Both the position numbers and the translations under genes were made by a program. From NCBI GenBank assembly GCA_035606665.1, contig DATNEY010000053.1, positions 1 to 64,000 of the forward strand: a DNA stretch of 64,000 bases, written 5' to 3'. Below the pieces are notes generated by a model. The model worked only from the letters and a program-made list of their open reading frames with translations, had not been told where the DNA came from and searched no databases. This DNA comes from DASUGC01 sp035606665. GTDB taxonomy: Bacteria > Acidobacteriota > Vicinamibacteria > Vicinamibacterales > SCN-69-37. Position 1 is the stretch's first letter; every line of letters begins with the position of its first letter. This document shows positions 52,398-62,700 of the stretch, piece by piece.

Positions 52398-53206
52398 GCG
52401 TCAGTGAGCCCATAGCAAGGCGAACGACGGTGAGGCTGGGGGATCACACCACCAACGAACTGGACGAGCGCCTGCGAACCGAGGAACCGATTGCGGTGTT
52501 ACCCACTGGATCGTGCGAGCAACACGGGCCACACCTGCCGCTCGACACCGACACGTTTCTAGCGGAGAGCGTGGCCTACGAGACCTGCCGCCAGACCGGC
52601 GACGTACTCTTGCCGGCGGTCGCGATTGGCTACAACGAGAAGGAGCTTGCATTCGCCGGGACCGTCTCGGTACCAGCCATTCCGTTCTTCGAAGGCGTCG
52701 TAGGGATTGGCCGGTCGCTCGCGCGGTCAGGCTGGCGGCGGATGGTCGTCGTCAACGGCCACGGCTGGAACAACGACCTTGTGCGAGCCGCGACGCATGT
52801 CCTGAACGAGATCGACGGGTTCACCGTCGCGTGCTGCTCCTACTGGACACTTTGCCACCCGGAAATCCGCGCCCTGCGCGAGTCACCCACCCCCGGTGGT
52901 ATGGCGCACGGCTGCGAATTCGAGACGTCGCTGATGATGCACCTCAGGCCGGGCAGCGTGCGGATGCATGCGATCGTCGATGAGATCAAACCCTCCGGCA
53001 TCCGCCACCTGCACCACGATCTGCTCGAAAAATCTCCGATGTTCATGCCTGAGCCGTTCGGCAACCTCTCGACGACTGGTGTGATCGGCTCGCCGTCCTT
53101 GGCCACCGCGGACAAGGGGCGCGTCTGGTTCCAGGCTGCGGTCGGACGCCTTTCGGAATTTCTCAGAGACTTCCGCGCGAAAGCGCCAGGCCCGTGCGGA
53201 CGATGA
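52391..53206 (+). CDS. Creatininase-family metal amidohydrolase
   Basis: 271 aa from ATG 52391. Family signature LPTGSCEQHGPHLPLDTDT (38-55) with the metal ligands Glu43, His45 and Asp52; VVNGHGWNNDLVRA and AHGCEFETSLMM supply the other conserved residues. The family includes creatinine amidohydrolase, the FAPy deformylase-type enzymes and MftE of mycofactocin, all of which cut amide bonds in small molecules or peptides. The neighbours are radical SAM and sugar-kinase genes, so hydrolysis of an amide or lactam intermediate is plausible. ATGA overlap with the ROK gene. Confidence 0.87.
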   Translation: MLSVSEPIARRTTVRLGDHTTNELDERLRTEEPIAVLPTGSCEQHGPHLPLDTDTFLAESVAYETCRQTGDVLLPAVAIGYNEKELAFAGTVSVPAIPFFEGVVGIGRSLARSGWRRMVVVNGHGWNNDLVRAATHVLNEIDGFTVACCSYWTLCHPEIRALRESPTPGGMAHGCEFETSLMMHLRPGSVRMHAIVDEIKPSGIRHLHHDLLEKSPMFMPEPFGNLSTTGVIGSPSLATADKGRVWFQAAVGRLSEFLRDFRAKAPGPCGR

Positions 53207-54186
53207 GCCCCGACGTCACCGGTGTGCGCCTCGGTGTGGATGTCGGCGCCACCAAGATCGAGATCGTCGCGTTCGATCCGGCGTCCCGTACGGTCGTCGA
53301 CCGGCGCCGGGCGCTCACCGCGCGCACCGCGGATGCGTTCGTACGGCAGATTGCCGAGTTGACCACCGCCATGGAGCTGGAGATCCAGCGCCGCAGCGTG
53401 ATGTCGCCTCTGGGCATGTGTGTTCCCGGTCTGCTGGATGCCGGGCGGGGCCAGATCGTGTGTTCCGCCAATTGCGGTTGGCTCGTCGGCGTGCCGCTGC
53501 GCCACGACCTGGAGATCGCGTTGGACCGGCCGGTGATCATGGACAACGACGCGGTCTGCTTCGCGATGGCCCAAAGCCTGGCGCTGCGGCATCGCGACGT
53601 CCACACGGTGTTCGCCGCCATTCTCGGCACCGGCGTCGGCGGCGCGTTGCTGATTGACGGAGAGCCGGTGCGCGGCCGGCACGGGATGGTGGGTGAGTGG
53701 GGACATAACCCGCTCCCGCCGGCCGGCCAGGTCGCCGGCCGCCGCGATCGCGAGGCTGAAGAGTCGAGCCCGGCGTGTGGGTGCGGGCGCGTCGGCTGCA
53801 TCGAGACGTGGCTCGGCGCGCCTGCGCTCGAGCGGGAATACGCGCGCCTGTCCGGTCAGATCATCGCAGCGTGTGCGATCGCTGATGCCGCTGCCGCTGG
53901 AGACCCGCACGCCATTCATGTCCTCGACCGTTTCGTCGATCGACTGGCTCGCTCCCTCGCGGGCGTAATCAATGTCATCGATCCCGACGCGATCGTGCTC
54001 GGCGGGGGGCTCAGCAATCTCGCCGTCCTCTATCAAGCCGTACCGCTGGCGTGGGAAGACTACGTTCTCGCCAATCGGCCCGCCACGCTCCTTCTTCCTC
54101 CGGCGTTCGGCGATTCGGCCGGTGCGATCGGCGCGGCGCTGCTCAGGTCCGTCGATCGGACCACGGGCATCTCGAGGGCATCGTGA
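53203..54186 (+). CDS. ROK-family sugar kinase
   Basis: 327 aa. ATP loop GVDVGATKIEIVAFD, catalytic Asp in IMDNDAVCFA, ILGTGVGGALL, the zinc motif CGCGRVGCIETW, and a C-terminal VLGGGLSN. These are complete ROK kinase features, with no DNA-binding N-terminus, so it is an enzyme and not a repressor. ROK kinases act on glucose, N-acetylglucosamine or N-acetylmannosamine; the surrounding NagB-, SIS- and GlmS-like genes favour an amino sugar. GTGA/ATGA overlaps tie it to both neighbours. Confidence 0.9.
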   Translation: MSPDVTGVRLGVDVGATKIEIVAFDPASRTVVDRRRALTARTADAFVRQIAELTTAMELEIQRRSVMSPLGMCVPGLLDAGRGQIVCSANCGWLVGVPLRHDLEIALDRPVIMDNDAVCFAMAQSLALRHRDVHTVFAAILGTGVGGALLIDGEPVRGRHGMVGEWGHNPLPPAGQVAGRRDREAEESSPACGCGRVGCIETWLGAPALEREYARLSGQIIAACAIADAAAAGDPHAIHVLDRFVDRLARSLAGVINVIDPDAIVLGGGLSNLAVLYQAVPLAWEDYVLANRPATLLLPPAFGDSAGAIGAALLRSVDRTTGISRAS

Positions 54187-54857
54187 CTGCCACCGTGCGC
54201 ACGGGGGTGCTCGTGTCGTTCTGCGGCATCGATGGCAGTGGGAAGACGACGCAGCTGCGGCTGCTCGAAGCGTGGCTGCGCGCCGAAGGCTCTCCGATTC
54301 ACCGCGCGAAGGTCGAATGGCCTGCCACCTCCAGCATGTTCGAACTCGCCAAACACGAGACGGGTGACTGGGAGTCGTACGAATCGACGATTCCCGCGAC
54401 ACTGCGCGAATTCGTGATTGCGTGCGACGTCGTTGGCTACTATCGCCGCGCGATCGAGCCCGTCCTCGAGCGCGGGACGGTGGTGTTGTGGGATCGGAGC
54501 CCGCTCTGCTATCGCGCCTATGCGCGAGCCTACGGCGCTGATCCGCAATGGGGCGACCGTCTCTACGCGACCATTCCGGCGCCCAGCGTCACCGTCCTGC
54601 TCGACCTCAGTCCTGCGGTCGCCCTCCAGCGGCTGATCGCGCGCCAGACACAACCGATCCGGCGCGACGAGAATGTCGAATTGCTCACTCGTGTGCGCAA
54701 CGTCTATCGGAAGCTCAGTCGCGGGCGTACCGACATCGTCACCATCGACGCATCGAGGAGCGCGTCGAGTATTGCCGCGGACATCCGCGAGCTTGTGAGA
54801 CCTCTCGTCGGGTCCGCGCGTTCATTGCCGCAAGGTGTCTGCGATTCGCCGGCGTAG
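54183..54857 (+). CDS. Thymidylate-kinase-like P-loop kinase
   Basis: 224 aa from GTG 54183, overlapping the ROK stop (GTGA); there is no better start in frame, since the P-loop follows within 20 residues. SFCGIDGSGKTTQLRLLEAWL is the Walker A of dTMP kinases; WDRSPLCYRAYARAYGA resembles the DRY-type motif, and LLDLSPAVALQRL precedes the lid. The residues between 30 and 60 (VEWPATSSMFELAKHET) differ from the usual nucleotide-binding segment. In this operon it is unlikely to be the housekeeping Tmk; phosphorylation of a sugar phosphate or nucleoside intermediate is more likely. Confidence 0.75.
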   Translation: MTATVRTGVLVSFCGIDGSGKTTQLRLLEAWLRAEGSPIHRAKVEWPATSSMFELAKHETGDWESYESTIPATLREFVIACDVVGYYRRAIEPVLERGTVVLWDRSPLCYRAYARAYGADPQWGDRLYATIPAPSVTVLLDLSPAVALQRLIARQTQPIRRDENVELLTRVRNVYRKLSRGRTDIVTIDASRSASSIAADIRELVRPLVGSARSLPQGVCDSPA

Positions 54858-54870
54858 AGGAGCGCAGGAC

Positions 54871-55620
54871 GTGAGGATTGAGCGCTTCGATTCCGACTGC
54901 ACCGCGGCGAACCGCCTGGCCGAGATCGTGGCCGCCCAGATCGCGTCGAGACCAGACAGCGTCCTTGGCCTGCCCGCCGGTCGCACGCCCGTGCCGTTCT
55001 ACCGCCGGCTGGTCGAGCTGACCAGCGGGCAACACCTCGATTGGTCCCGCGTCCGTGTCTTCACGCTCGATGAGTTCGCGGGCACGAGCGGGACAGACCG
55101 CCAGCCGTACGCCCGCTTCATGTACGAGCATCTGTACCGGCACGTGAACGTCTCGCAGCAGCTGGTGGATTCGCCGGATGGGCGTGCGCCATCGATCGCG
55201 ACTGAAGCTAGCCGGTACGAGTCCGCGATCGCTGCCGCCGGGCTCGATCTGGTCGTGCTCGGTATCGGCACGAATGGCCACATCGGGTTCAATGAGCCGG
55301 GGCCAGTAGTCCGGCCGCGTACGCACCTCGTCACCCTCGCACCGTCGTCGCGCGCGGGGAACGCGTTCTTGTTCGATGGGGATCTGGCGCGGGTGCCGGG
55401 CGAGGCGTTGACGGTTGGAATCGCGACGATTCTGAGTGCGAAGCGAATCCTGCTGATCGCCACTGGCCAGAGCAAGGCGCGCGCGATATCGAGGCTGGCG
55501 GAGGGCCACGTCACCACCCGCCTTCCAGCTTCTTTCCTGCATCTCCACAACGACGCGACCGTGATCGTCGACGATGCGGCGTCGCGCCGGATTCCGCGGG
55601 AACTGCGAGCAGGGTCATGA
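54871..55620 (+). CDS. nagB: Glucosamine-6-phosphate deaminase-like protein
   Basis: 249 aa from GTG 54871, chosen for AGAGGAG upstream; an earlier GTG at 54835 would add 12 basic residues. LGLPAGRTPVPFY binds phosphate, VFTLDEFAG gives the acid/base Asp67, and GIGTNGHIGFNEPG gives the catalytic His and Glu. NagB converts glucosamine-6-phosphate to fructose-6-phosphate and ammonia, the reverse of GlmS. Both types in one cluster suggest that this copy acts on a different sugar, or recycles or shapes the amino-sugar pool. ATGA overlap with the MDR gene. Confidence 0.85.
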   Translation: MRIERFDSDCTAANRLAEIVAAQIASRPDSVLGLPAGRTPVPFYRRLVELTSGQHLDWSRVRVFTLDEFAGTSGTDRQPYARFMYEHLYRHVNVSQQLVDSPDGRAPSIATEASRYESAIAAAGLDLVVLGIGTNGHIGFNEPGPVVRPRTHLVTLAPSSRAGNAFLFDGDLARVPGEALTVGIATILSAKRILLIATGQSKARAISRLAEGHVTTRLPASFLHLHNDATVIVDDAASRRIPRELRAGS

Positions 55621-56777
55621 TTACGACCGAGGCATGGGTTCTTCACCGAGGCGCGAGCGATGATCCGCCCGGCACTTCGGGATCGTTGCGGCTCGAAGAG
55701 TTCACGTTTCCGGACATTACCGACACAGAGGTACTCGCCGAGCCCTTGTATGGTTGCTGGGAAGGCAACCTCACCCATGCGATCCAGAGAGACCCCGTAG
55801 ACATCTGCAGGCTCCGGCGCGAATCGAGGATCGTCCTCGGCAACTCGGGCATCGTCCGGGTCTTGCGCCGCGGCCGCTCAGTTCACCGCTTGAATGAGGG
55901 AGACGTCTGCGCTCTGGTCCCGATCGGCGCGACAGACCCTTATGGCTACCTTACGCGGGTGCTGGCTTATGACGCGCCCGGCACGATGGGTGTGCTCGCG
56001 AAGCAATTGAAGCTGGATGAGCGCCAGCTCGAGCCCGTCCCCGCGAACTCTGACGCCGAACTCCGGCAGTGGGCTGCGTTTTCCCTGCGGTATCCGACGG
56101 CGTGGGCCAATTGGAGGGTGGCATTCGGCGCGTGGCGCTTACAGATGCCCGAAGCCGTGGCCCCGCACGCCACGGTGCTTGCGTGGGGAGGTGGGGTCGC
56201 CTTGGCTGAACTGACGCTCGCTCAGGCGTTCGGCTGCAAGGCCATCATGGTCGCGTCAAGCGACGAGCGGCGGCGGCTGATTGAGTCCCTGGGCATCGCC
56301 GCCCTCGATCGCCGTGCGTTCGGCGGCCTCGACTACGACGAGGTCCGGTGCACCACCGACCGCGAATTCCGGAAGCGGTATCAGGCCGCCGAGAGCGCGT
56401 TTCTCGGATTCGTGCGCGAGGCGACGGCCAACGAAATGGCCTCGATCGTGATCGACAACATCGGCAAACCCGTCCTGCGCGCCAGCCTGAAGGCGCTGGC
56501 GCGGCAAGGCGTACTGACGACCGTCGGCTGGAAGTGTGGCGCGGATATGAATGTTGTACGCGCGGTGGAGTGCCAGCGCCGCCACGTCCATGTTTTCACC
56601 CACGGTGCCAGCTACGAGGAGGGCCTGGCGAGCTTCCGTTGGGCACTGGAGCACCAATGGATGCCGCCCGTCAGCGACGAAGTGTACGACTGGCACGACG
56701 TTCCGCAACTGGCCGACGACTTCCGTGACGGCCGCGTGCGCTCCTACTTTCCCCTCTTTCGCGTGAACGCGGCCTGA
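55617..56777 (+). CDS. MDR-family (zinc-alcohol-dehydrogenase-like) oxidoreductase
   Basis: 386 aa. The N-terminal GroES-like part has PLYGCWEGNLTHAIQRDPVDICR and VLGNSGIVRVLRRG; the cofactor domain has ATVLAWGGGVALAELTLAQAFGCKAIMVASSDERRRLI, a GxGxxxA-type Rossmann loop ending in an acidic/Ser region. The usual structural-zinc Cys quartet is absent. LKALARQGVLTTVGWK is typical of the family. It probably oxidises or reduces a sugar- or polyol-like intermediate of the operon. It may also be an enoyl reductase acting in trans, since no ER domain is visible. 8 nt separate its stop from the FAAL-PKS start. Confidence 0.75.
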   Translation: MITTEAWVLHRGASDDPPGTSGSLRLEEFTFPDITDTEVLAEPLYGCWEGNLTHAIQRDPVDICRLRRESRIVLGNSGIVRVLRRGRSVHRLNEGDVCALVPIGATDPYGYLTRVLAYDAPGTMGVLAKQLKLDERQLEPVPANSDAELRQWAAFSLRYPTAWANWRVAFGAWRLQMPEAVAPHATVLAWGGGVALAELTLAQAFGCKAIMVASSDERRRLIESLGIAALDRRAFGGLDYDEVRCTTDREFRKRYQAAESAFLGFVREATANEMASIVIDNIGKPVLRASLKALARQGVLTTVGWKCGADMNVVRAVECQRRHVHVFTHGASYEEGLASFRWALEHQWMPPVSDEVYDWHDVPQLADDFRDGRVRSYFPLFRVNAA

Positions 56778-56785
56778 GTGGGACG

Positions 56786-59700
56786 ATGCGGGGAGATTTC
56801 GACGGCACGCGCGCACGGACCATCGCCGACGCGCTGTACGCGCGGGCCTTGACGACGCCCGATGAACCCGTCTTCGTCTTCAGGTCCGACGACGGAGTCT
56901 CGCGGACCTCGACCTACCGCTCGCTTGACGTTGGAGCCCGCCGACTGATGGCGTGGCTGGTTGAACGCCGGTTGACCGGTGAACGCGTGGCTCTCGCCCT
57001 CCCACCCGGGCTCGACTACATCGAAGCTCTTTTCGGATGTTTCTATGCCGGCGCGATCGCGGTGCCTGCCTATCCGCCGACCCGAGACGCGACCGACGTA
57101 TTCCAGAGCATCGTCGCGGACGCCGGCGCCGCCGCCGTCATCTGTCCCTCGGCAGCATCCGCAGGCCGGCTGAGTTCCGTGCTTTCGTCAGCAGGCCGCA
57201 ACGTCGCGTGCTGCGCCCTGGATGCGATGGCGCCCGGCGACGTTCGATTGGACCTGAAGCCATCGGCTGAACCGTCCGGCCTGGCCTACCTCCAGTACAC
57301 CTCCGGCTCGACTGGCACTCCCAATGGCGTGAGGGTCAGTCACGCCAACCTCATCGAGAACCTGCGCTACATCCATACCGCCACTGGCGCGAGGACCGAT
57401 CACACGCAGGTGTCATGGTTGCCGCCGTACCACGACCTCGGCCTGGTCGTCAGCATCTTCATGCCCGTCTTCCAGGGCCATCGATGCGTGCTGATGACGC
57501 CGCGATCATTCGTACGGCGCCCGCGTCGCTGGCTCGAGGCGATTACTGAGCACCGGGCGACCGCGAGCGGGGCGCCGAACTTTGCGTACGACATGTGCGT
57601 CCGGGCCGTTCCGCCGGAAGCCCGCGTGGGGCTCGACCTCACCAGTTGGAGCATTGCGTTCAATGGCGCGGAGACCGTGCGCGCAGACGTGCTGCAGCGC
57701 TTCGTCGACGCGTTCGCACCTTGCGGGTTTCGAGCCGACGCGTTCAGGCCCGGCTACGGTCTCGCCGAGGCGACACTGCTCGTCAGCCTCTCGGCTGGTG
57801 GGGGGCCTCTGGTGATCTCGGCCGATTCGACGGCGCTCGGCGAGCGCCGCATCGTCGAGACGGCGGCGGACGCCCCGGGCTCGAGAACCCTGGTCGGTTG
57901 CGGCACGGTCGTCGCTCCGCAGTCGATGGCTATCGTCGATCCCGAGACAGGTGTTCCGTGCGGGGCGGACCAAGTGGGGGAGATCTGGGTCGCGGGCCCG
58001 TCGGTGAGCGATGGATATTGGAAGAACACCGAACTAACGTCCCTGATCTTTGACGTTCCGTTGCGCGGCGCGGAAGAACGCTCGTCCGGAACCTACCTGC
58101 GGACGGGCGATCTAGGCTTCGTCCATCGCGGCGAGCTGTTCGTCACGGGCCGGCTGAAGGATCTGCTTGTGGCGCGCGGCCGCAACCATCATCCGGAGGA
58201 CATCGAACGAACCGTCGAGAGTTGTCACCCAGCGGTGGGCTTCGGCCGGTCGATAGCATTCGCCGTCGAGGACGGTGAGGCCGAGACCGGAGCCGTGGCC
58301 ATCGAGCTCGAGCGAGGGACAGCAGAAGCCTCGACCGCGGAGATCGCGTCCGCCGTTCGCGCGGGCGTCAGTGCGCGCCACGGTCTGACACTGTCGCTCG
58401 TCGTGTTCCTTCGGCCCGGTGGGTTGCCCCGGACGACGAGTGGAAAACCTCGGCGCCGTGCGTGCCGGGAATTGTTCCTTTCGGGCAACCTGGACGTCAT
58501 CGATGTTCAACGGATCGGTGGGCAGGCGGGAAGCCCGCCGCCTCCTATCGACCCCGCGACGGAGCAGCCGACGCTGGACGACATTCGAAAGTGGCTCATC
58601 GAGAACATCGCGCGGCAGGGAGGTCTTGATCCACGAACCGTTGACACCCGCCGGCCCATGGCGAGCTACGGTCTCGATTCCGTCGCAGCGGTTTCACTGA
58701 GCTCGTCGCTCGGGGCATACCTCGGCCGGGAGGTTTCACCGCTCGTCGCCTACGAGCACCCGACAATCGATGCCTGCGCGCGGTTTCTCGCCACCGGTGT
58801 GCGGAATGCCGATCGCGCCGTCAGCGCGCCGGCGAGTCACGAGCCAATAGCGATCATCGGGATGAGTTGCCGGTTTCCGCAGGCTGGCAATCCCGTGGAG
58901 TTCTGGCGGCTGCTGAGATCCGGCAGGGACGCAATTACGGACGCGCAGGGCGCGCGATTCGACCGGACATACCCACCTGGCGGATATCTGGACGACGTCG
59001 CCGGTTTCGACGCCTCGTTCTTCGGGATCTCGAGCCGGGAAGCCATGTCGATCGACCCTCAGCAGCGGATTCTCCTCGAGCTCGCATGGGAATCCCTGGA
59101 GGACGCTGGCATCGCCCCCACCGGGCTCGCCGGACGCCGTGTAGGTGTGTTCGTCGGGATTTCGAACAACGACTACGGCGCCCTGCTTCGTGGGCGTGGC
59201 CTGGATGTCGATCCGTACAGCGTGACCGGCAACAGCTTGAGCATCGCGGCCAACCGCATTTCGTACGCGTTGGATCTTCGCGGTCCGAGCGTGGCAGTCG
59301 ATACGGCGTGTTCATCGTCGCTTCTGGCGACGCATCTCGCGTGCGCGAGTATCCTTCGCGGCGAGTGTGAGCTTGCGCTCGTGGGTGGCGCCAACCTCAT
59401 TCTGCTTTCAGATGTAAGCACCTCGTTCAAGCTCGCGGGTGCGCTCAGTCCGGATGGCCGGTGCCGGCCGTTTGCCGCCGCCGCCAACGGCATCGGCCGC
59501 AGCGAGGGCGCCGGCGTGATCGTGCTGAAGCCACTCTCGAGGGCGGTCCAAGATCGCGACTACGTCTACGCGTGCATCGTGGGATCGGCCGTCAACCAGG
59601 ACGGCGCCACCAATGGGATCGTCGCTCCAAGCGCCGCAGCACAGCAGCAGTTGCTCCGCGACGCGTACTCGTCCGCGGGGATCTTGCCGAGCGAGGTGCA

Positions 59701-62700
59701 GTTCGTCGAGGCCCATGGTACCGGCACCCCGTTGGGTGATCCGGTCGAAGCGTCCGCGCTCAACGCTGTTCTCGCGAGCGGCCGAAGCGCCGGCCAACCG
59801 TGCTTGATTGGCTCTGTCAAATCCAACATCGGTCATCTCGAGGCCGCGGCCGGCATCGCCGGGCTGATCAAGACGGCGCTCGCTGTCGCGCACGGCGAGC
59901 TCCCGCCGACGATTCACTTCGATCGACCCAACCCGCTGATTCCGTTTCACGAGTGGCCGATCCGTGTTCAGGACGCACTGTCACCGTGGCCAGGCGATGG
60001 GACTCGGGTGGCAGGGGTGAGCGGCTTCGGCTTCGGCGGCACCAACGCGCACGTCGTCCTTCGTAGCGGCCCGGCGCGCGATCCGGGAACCGACATCGCG
60101 CCGCCATTCGTCCTGCCAATCTCGGCCCGCAGTGCCGGAGCGCTCCGGTCCCTAGCCGACGCCTTCCGTGCCCAGATCGGCGAACTCAACGCCGACGATC
60201 ACGCGGCGCTCGGCCGTATCTGCGCGGCAGCGGCCCAGCGTCGGGCACATCACGATTACCGCGTTGCCGTTACCGCGCCCTCGGCACAGGGTATGGTGCA
60301 GCGTCTCGAGGCGCTGCTCAGCGGAGAGGCCAGCCCGGGTCTTTACCCTGGTCCTGCTGTGCCACGGCCAGGGCGTCCTGTCATCTTCGTGTTCTCAGGT
60401 TACGGCGGTCAATGGCGTGGCATGGGCAGGATGCTGATGCGCCGCTACGCGGTGTTCGACCGCGCCGTGCGTGAAAGCGACGCGCTCATGTGCGCGCACC
60501 ATCGCCCGTCCGTGCTGCCGTTCATCGAAAACACTTCAGCCGAGTCGGGTTCAGAGGGAGAGACTCTGGAGACCGCTCAGCGCGCGCTGTTCAGTGTTCA
60601 GATCGGGCTGACCGCGCTCTGGCAGTCGTGGGGAATCACGCCGGCTGGAGTCGTCGGCCACAGCGCCGGAGAAGTGGCTGCGGCCTATGCCGCGGGAGCG
60701 TTGGGCCTGGAGGACGCCGCTCGAATCTGTGCCGTCCGGGCAAGACTGCTTGGTCAGCTCATCGATCGTCCGGCGGCCACCGGTCAAACCGGCATGTTAT
60801 CGGTATCGATCTCACCGGCTGAGATGCGTGATCGGCTCACGAGTCGCGCGGCCGCCGATGCGCCCGTGTGGGTCGCGAGCCACAACGGTCCGCGAACGGT
60901 CGTTATGACGGGCGCGCTCGAGGCTCTGACCGAACTCTCGCGCGCGCTGGCCGCCGACGGCGTCGAGAGCAATCTGCTCCGCGCACCTGGCGCGGGTCAC
61001 AGTCCGTATGTCAGCGAGGCGGCCGAAGCGCTGATCGAAAACCTGCACGGACTCGCGCCTCGATCTGGCCGGGTGCCGCTGTATTCCACGGTCACGGGCG
61101 GCCGTCTCGATGGCAAGGCGCTCGACGCTGGCTACTGGGGACGCAACCTTCGCGAGCCCGTGTTGTTCATCGACGCTGTCGGTGCGATTGCCGGCGCCGA
61201 ACACCATTCGTTCATCGAGCTCAACTCGCATCCAATTCTTTCGCCGTCACTCGTGGAAAGGTTTGAGTCGGTGTCTACGCCGCCGCTAGTACTGCCGGTC
61301 ATCCGCCTCGGCGAGAAGGCCCCCACGCTGTTGCTGCGAGCCTTGGCGGCGCTTTACGCGGACGGCCACGAGGTGGATTGGGGTTCGGTCCACGGCGGCA
61401 CCGCGGACCATGCGGCCCTTCCGCGCTATCCCTGGCAGCACCAGCGCTTCTGGCCGAGCGACGACGGTCGAGTGGCGAGACGCATTCCGGCGTCTCACGG
61501 CCGATCGATTCTGGGCGACCGGCTCGATGCGGCGACACCGTCGGGGGAGCGCTTTTGGGAATCCAGAATCGATCGCGATCATCTCCACGGCCTGCACACG
61601 TTTGTCAGCGGTAATGCCGTCGTGGTCGCGGCTGCGTCGTTTCTGGAGGCTGCGGTCGAAGCGGCGACGGCGGTGGTCCCTGGCAGTGGTCAAGGGTGGC
61701 GGCTGTCGAACATTCAGGTTCCGTGGCCGCTGATCTTCCACGGGTCCGAGCGAGTCTTGTTGCAGACGCTGCTCGCGCCCGTTTCGCCGAGCCGCTTCCG
61801 TTTCCAGATCGCGAGCCGGTTCGTCGATGGCAGTGACTCTCGCGACGAGTGGCGATCGCATGCCGACGGCGAAATCGAGCGTATCGAGACCGGACCAGAG
61901 CACGGCGATGGAGAGCAGATCACGCCGCCCGCCGACGTTCTCGACGGTGCCGCGATGTACCGCCGTCTCGATTCGCACGGCATGTCCTACGACGAGACCG
62001 CCCGCGAGTTGATGCGCGCGTCCGTCGACGGTGACTCGGCGTCAGCAGTGATTGCAACAAAGGGTGGATCGGTACTCGCGGCCACCCTTCACGTCCTCGG
62101 TTCATTTGCCGCCGCGCCGGGTCAGTCCACTTACGCTGGTGTCTTCGATTTGCCTTCGGCCGTTTCGTCGGTCCTCTGTTTTCCGGCAACGTCCCGTTCG
62201 CTTCGCGTCGAGGCGAGGGTCACCGCATCAAAGGCGTCCCGCGAACGTTTGTCGGCTGATCTCCGTGTCACCGACCAGGAGGGCCGGGTCGTGGTGAAGT
62301 TCGAGGGCTACGAGTATCGGCGGCACTCCGGACCTGCGCTCTCGTTGCCACAGGATCCCCGATCCTGGCTCTACGGAATCGAGTGGCGGCGACAGGAAAG
62401 CGTTCCGCCACCCGGCGACGGTCCGCGGGCGCAAGTCTCCGCTCAGTGGATCGTGCTCCATGACGGAAGTGCCACCGCCGACGCCCTCTGCCGGTTGGCC
62501 GCCGCTGCCGGCGTCGAGTGCACGTCCGTTTTTCCAGGCGAACTCTTTCAGGCGCTGGGGCCTGGGCGCTTTGAGGTGCGGCCAGGCGGCGCGGCCGATT
62601 GGCGCGAGCTGTTTCGCGCGGTCGTCCGCGACGGCCGGCCGCCATGCACCGCCGTGCTGCACCTGTGGACCGCTGACAGCGGCATCGAAGAGGACTGCTC

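Noticed and set aside
51032..53206. Long plus-strand frame joining an Arg-rich head to the creatininase protein
   Set aside because: The head is an out-of-frame reading of the radical SAM gene; the real start is ATG 52391.
53203..54186. ROK protein as a transcriptional repressor
   Set aside because: No N-terminal helix-turn-helix; all kinase residues and the zinc motif are present.
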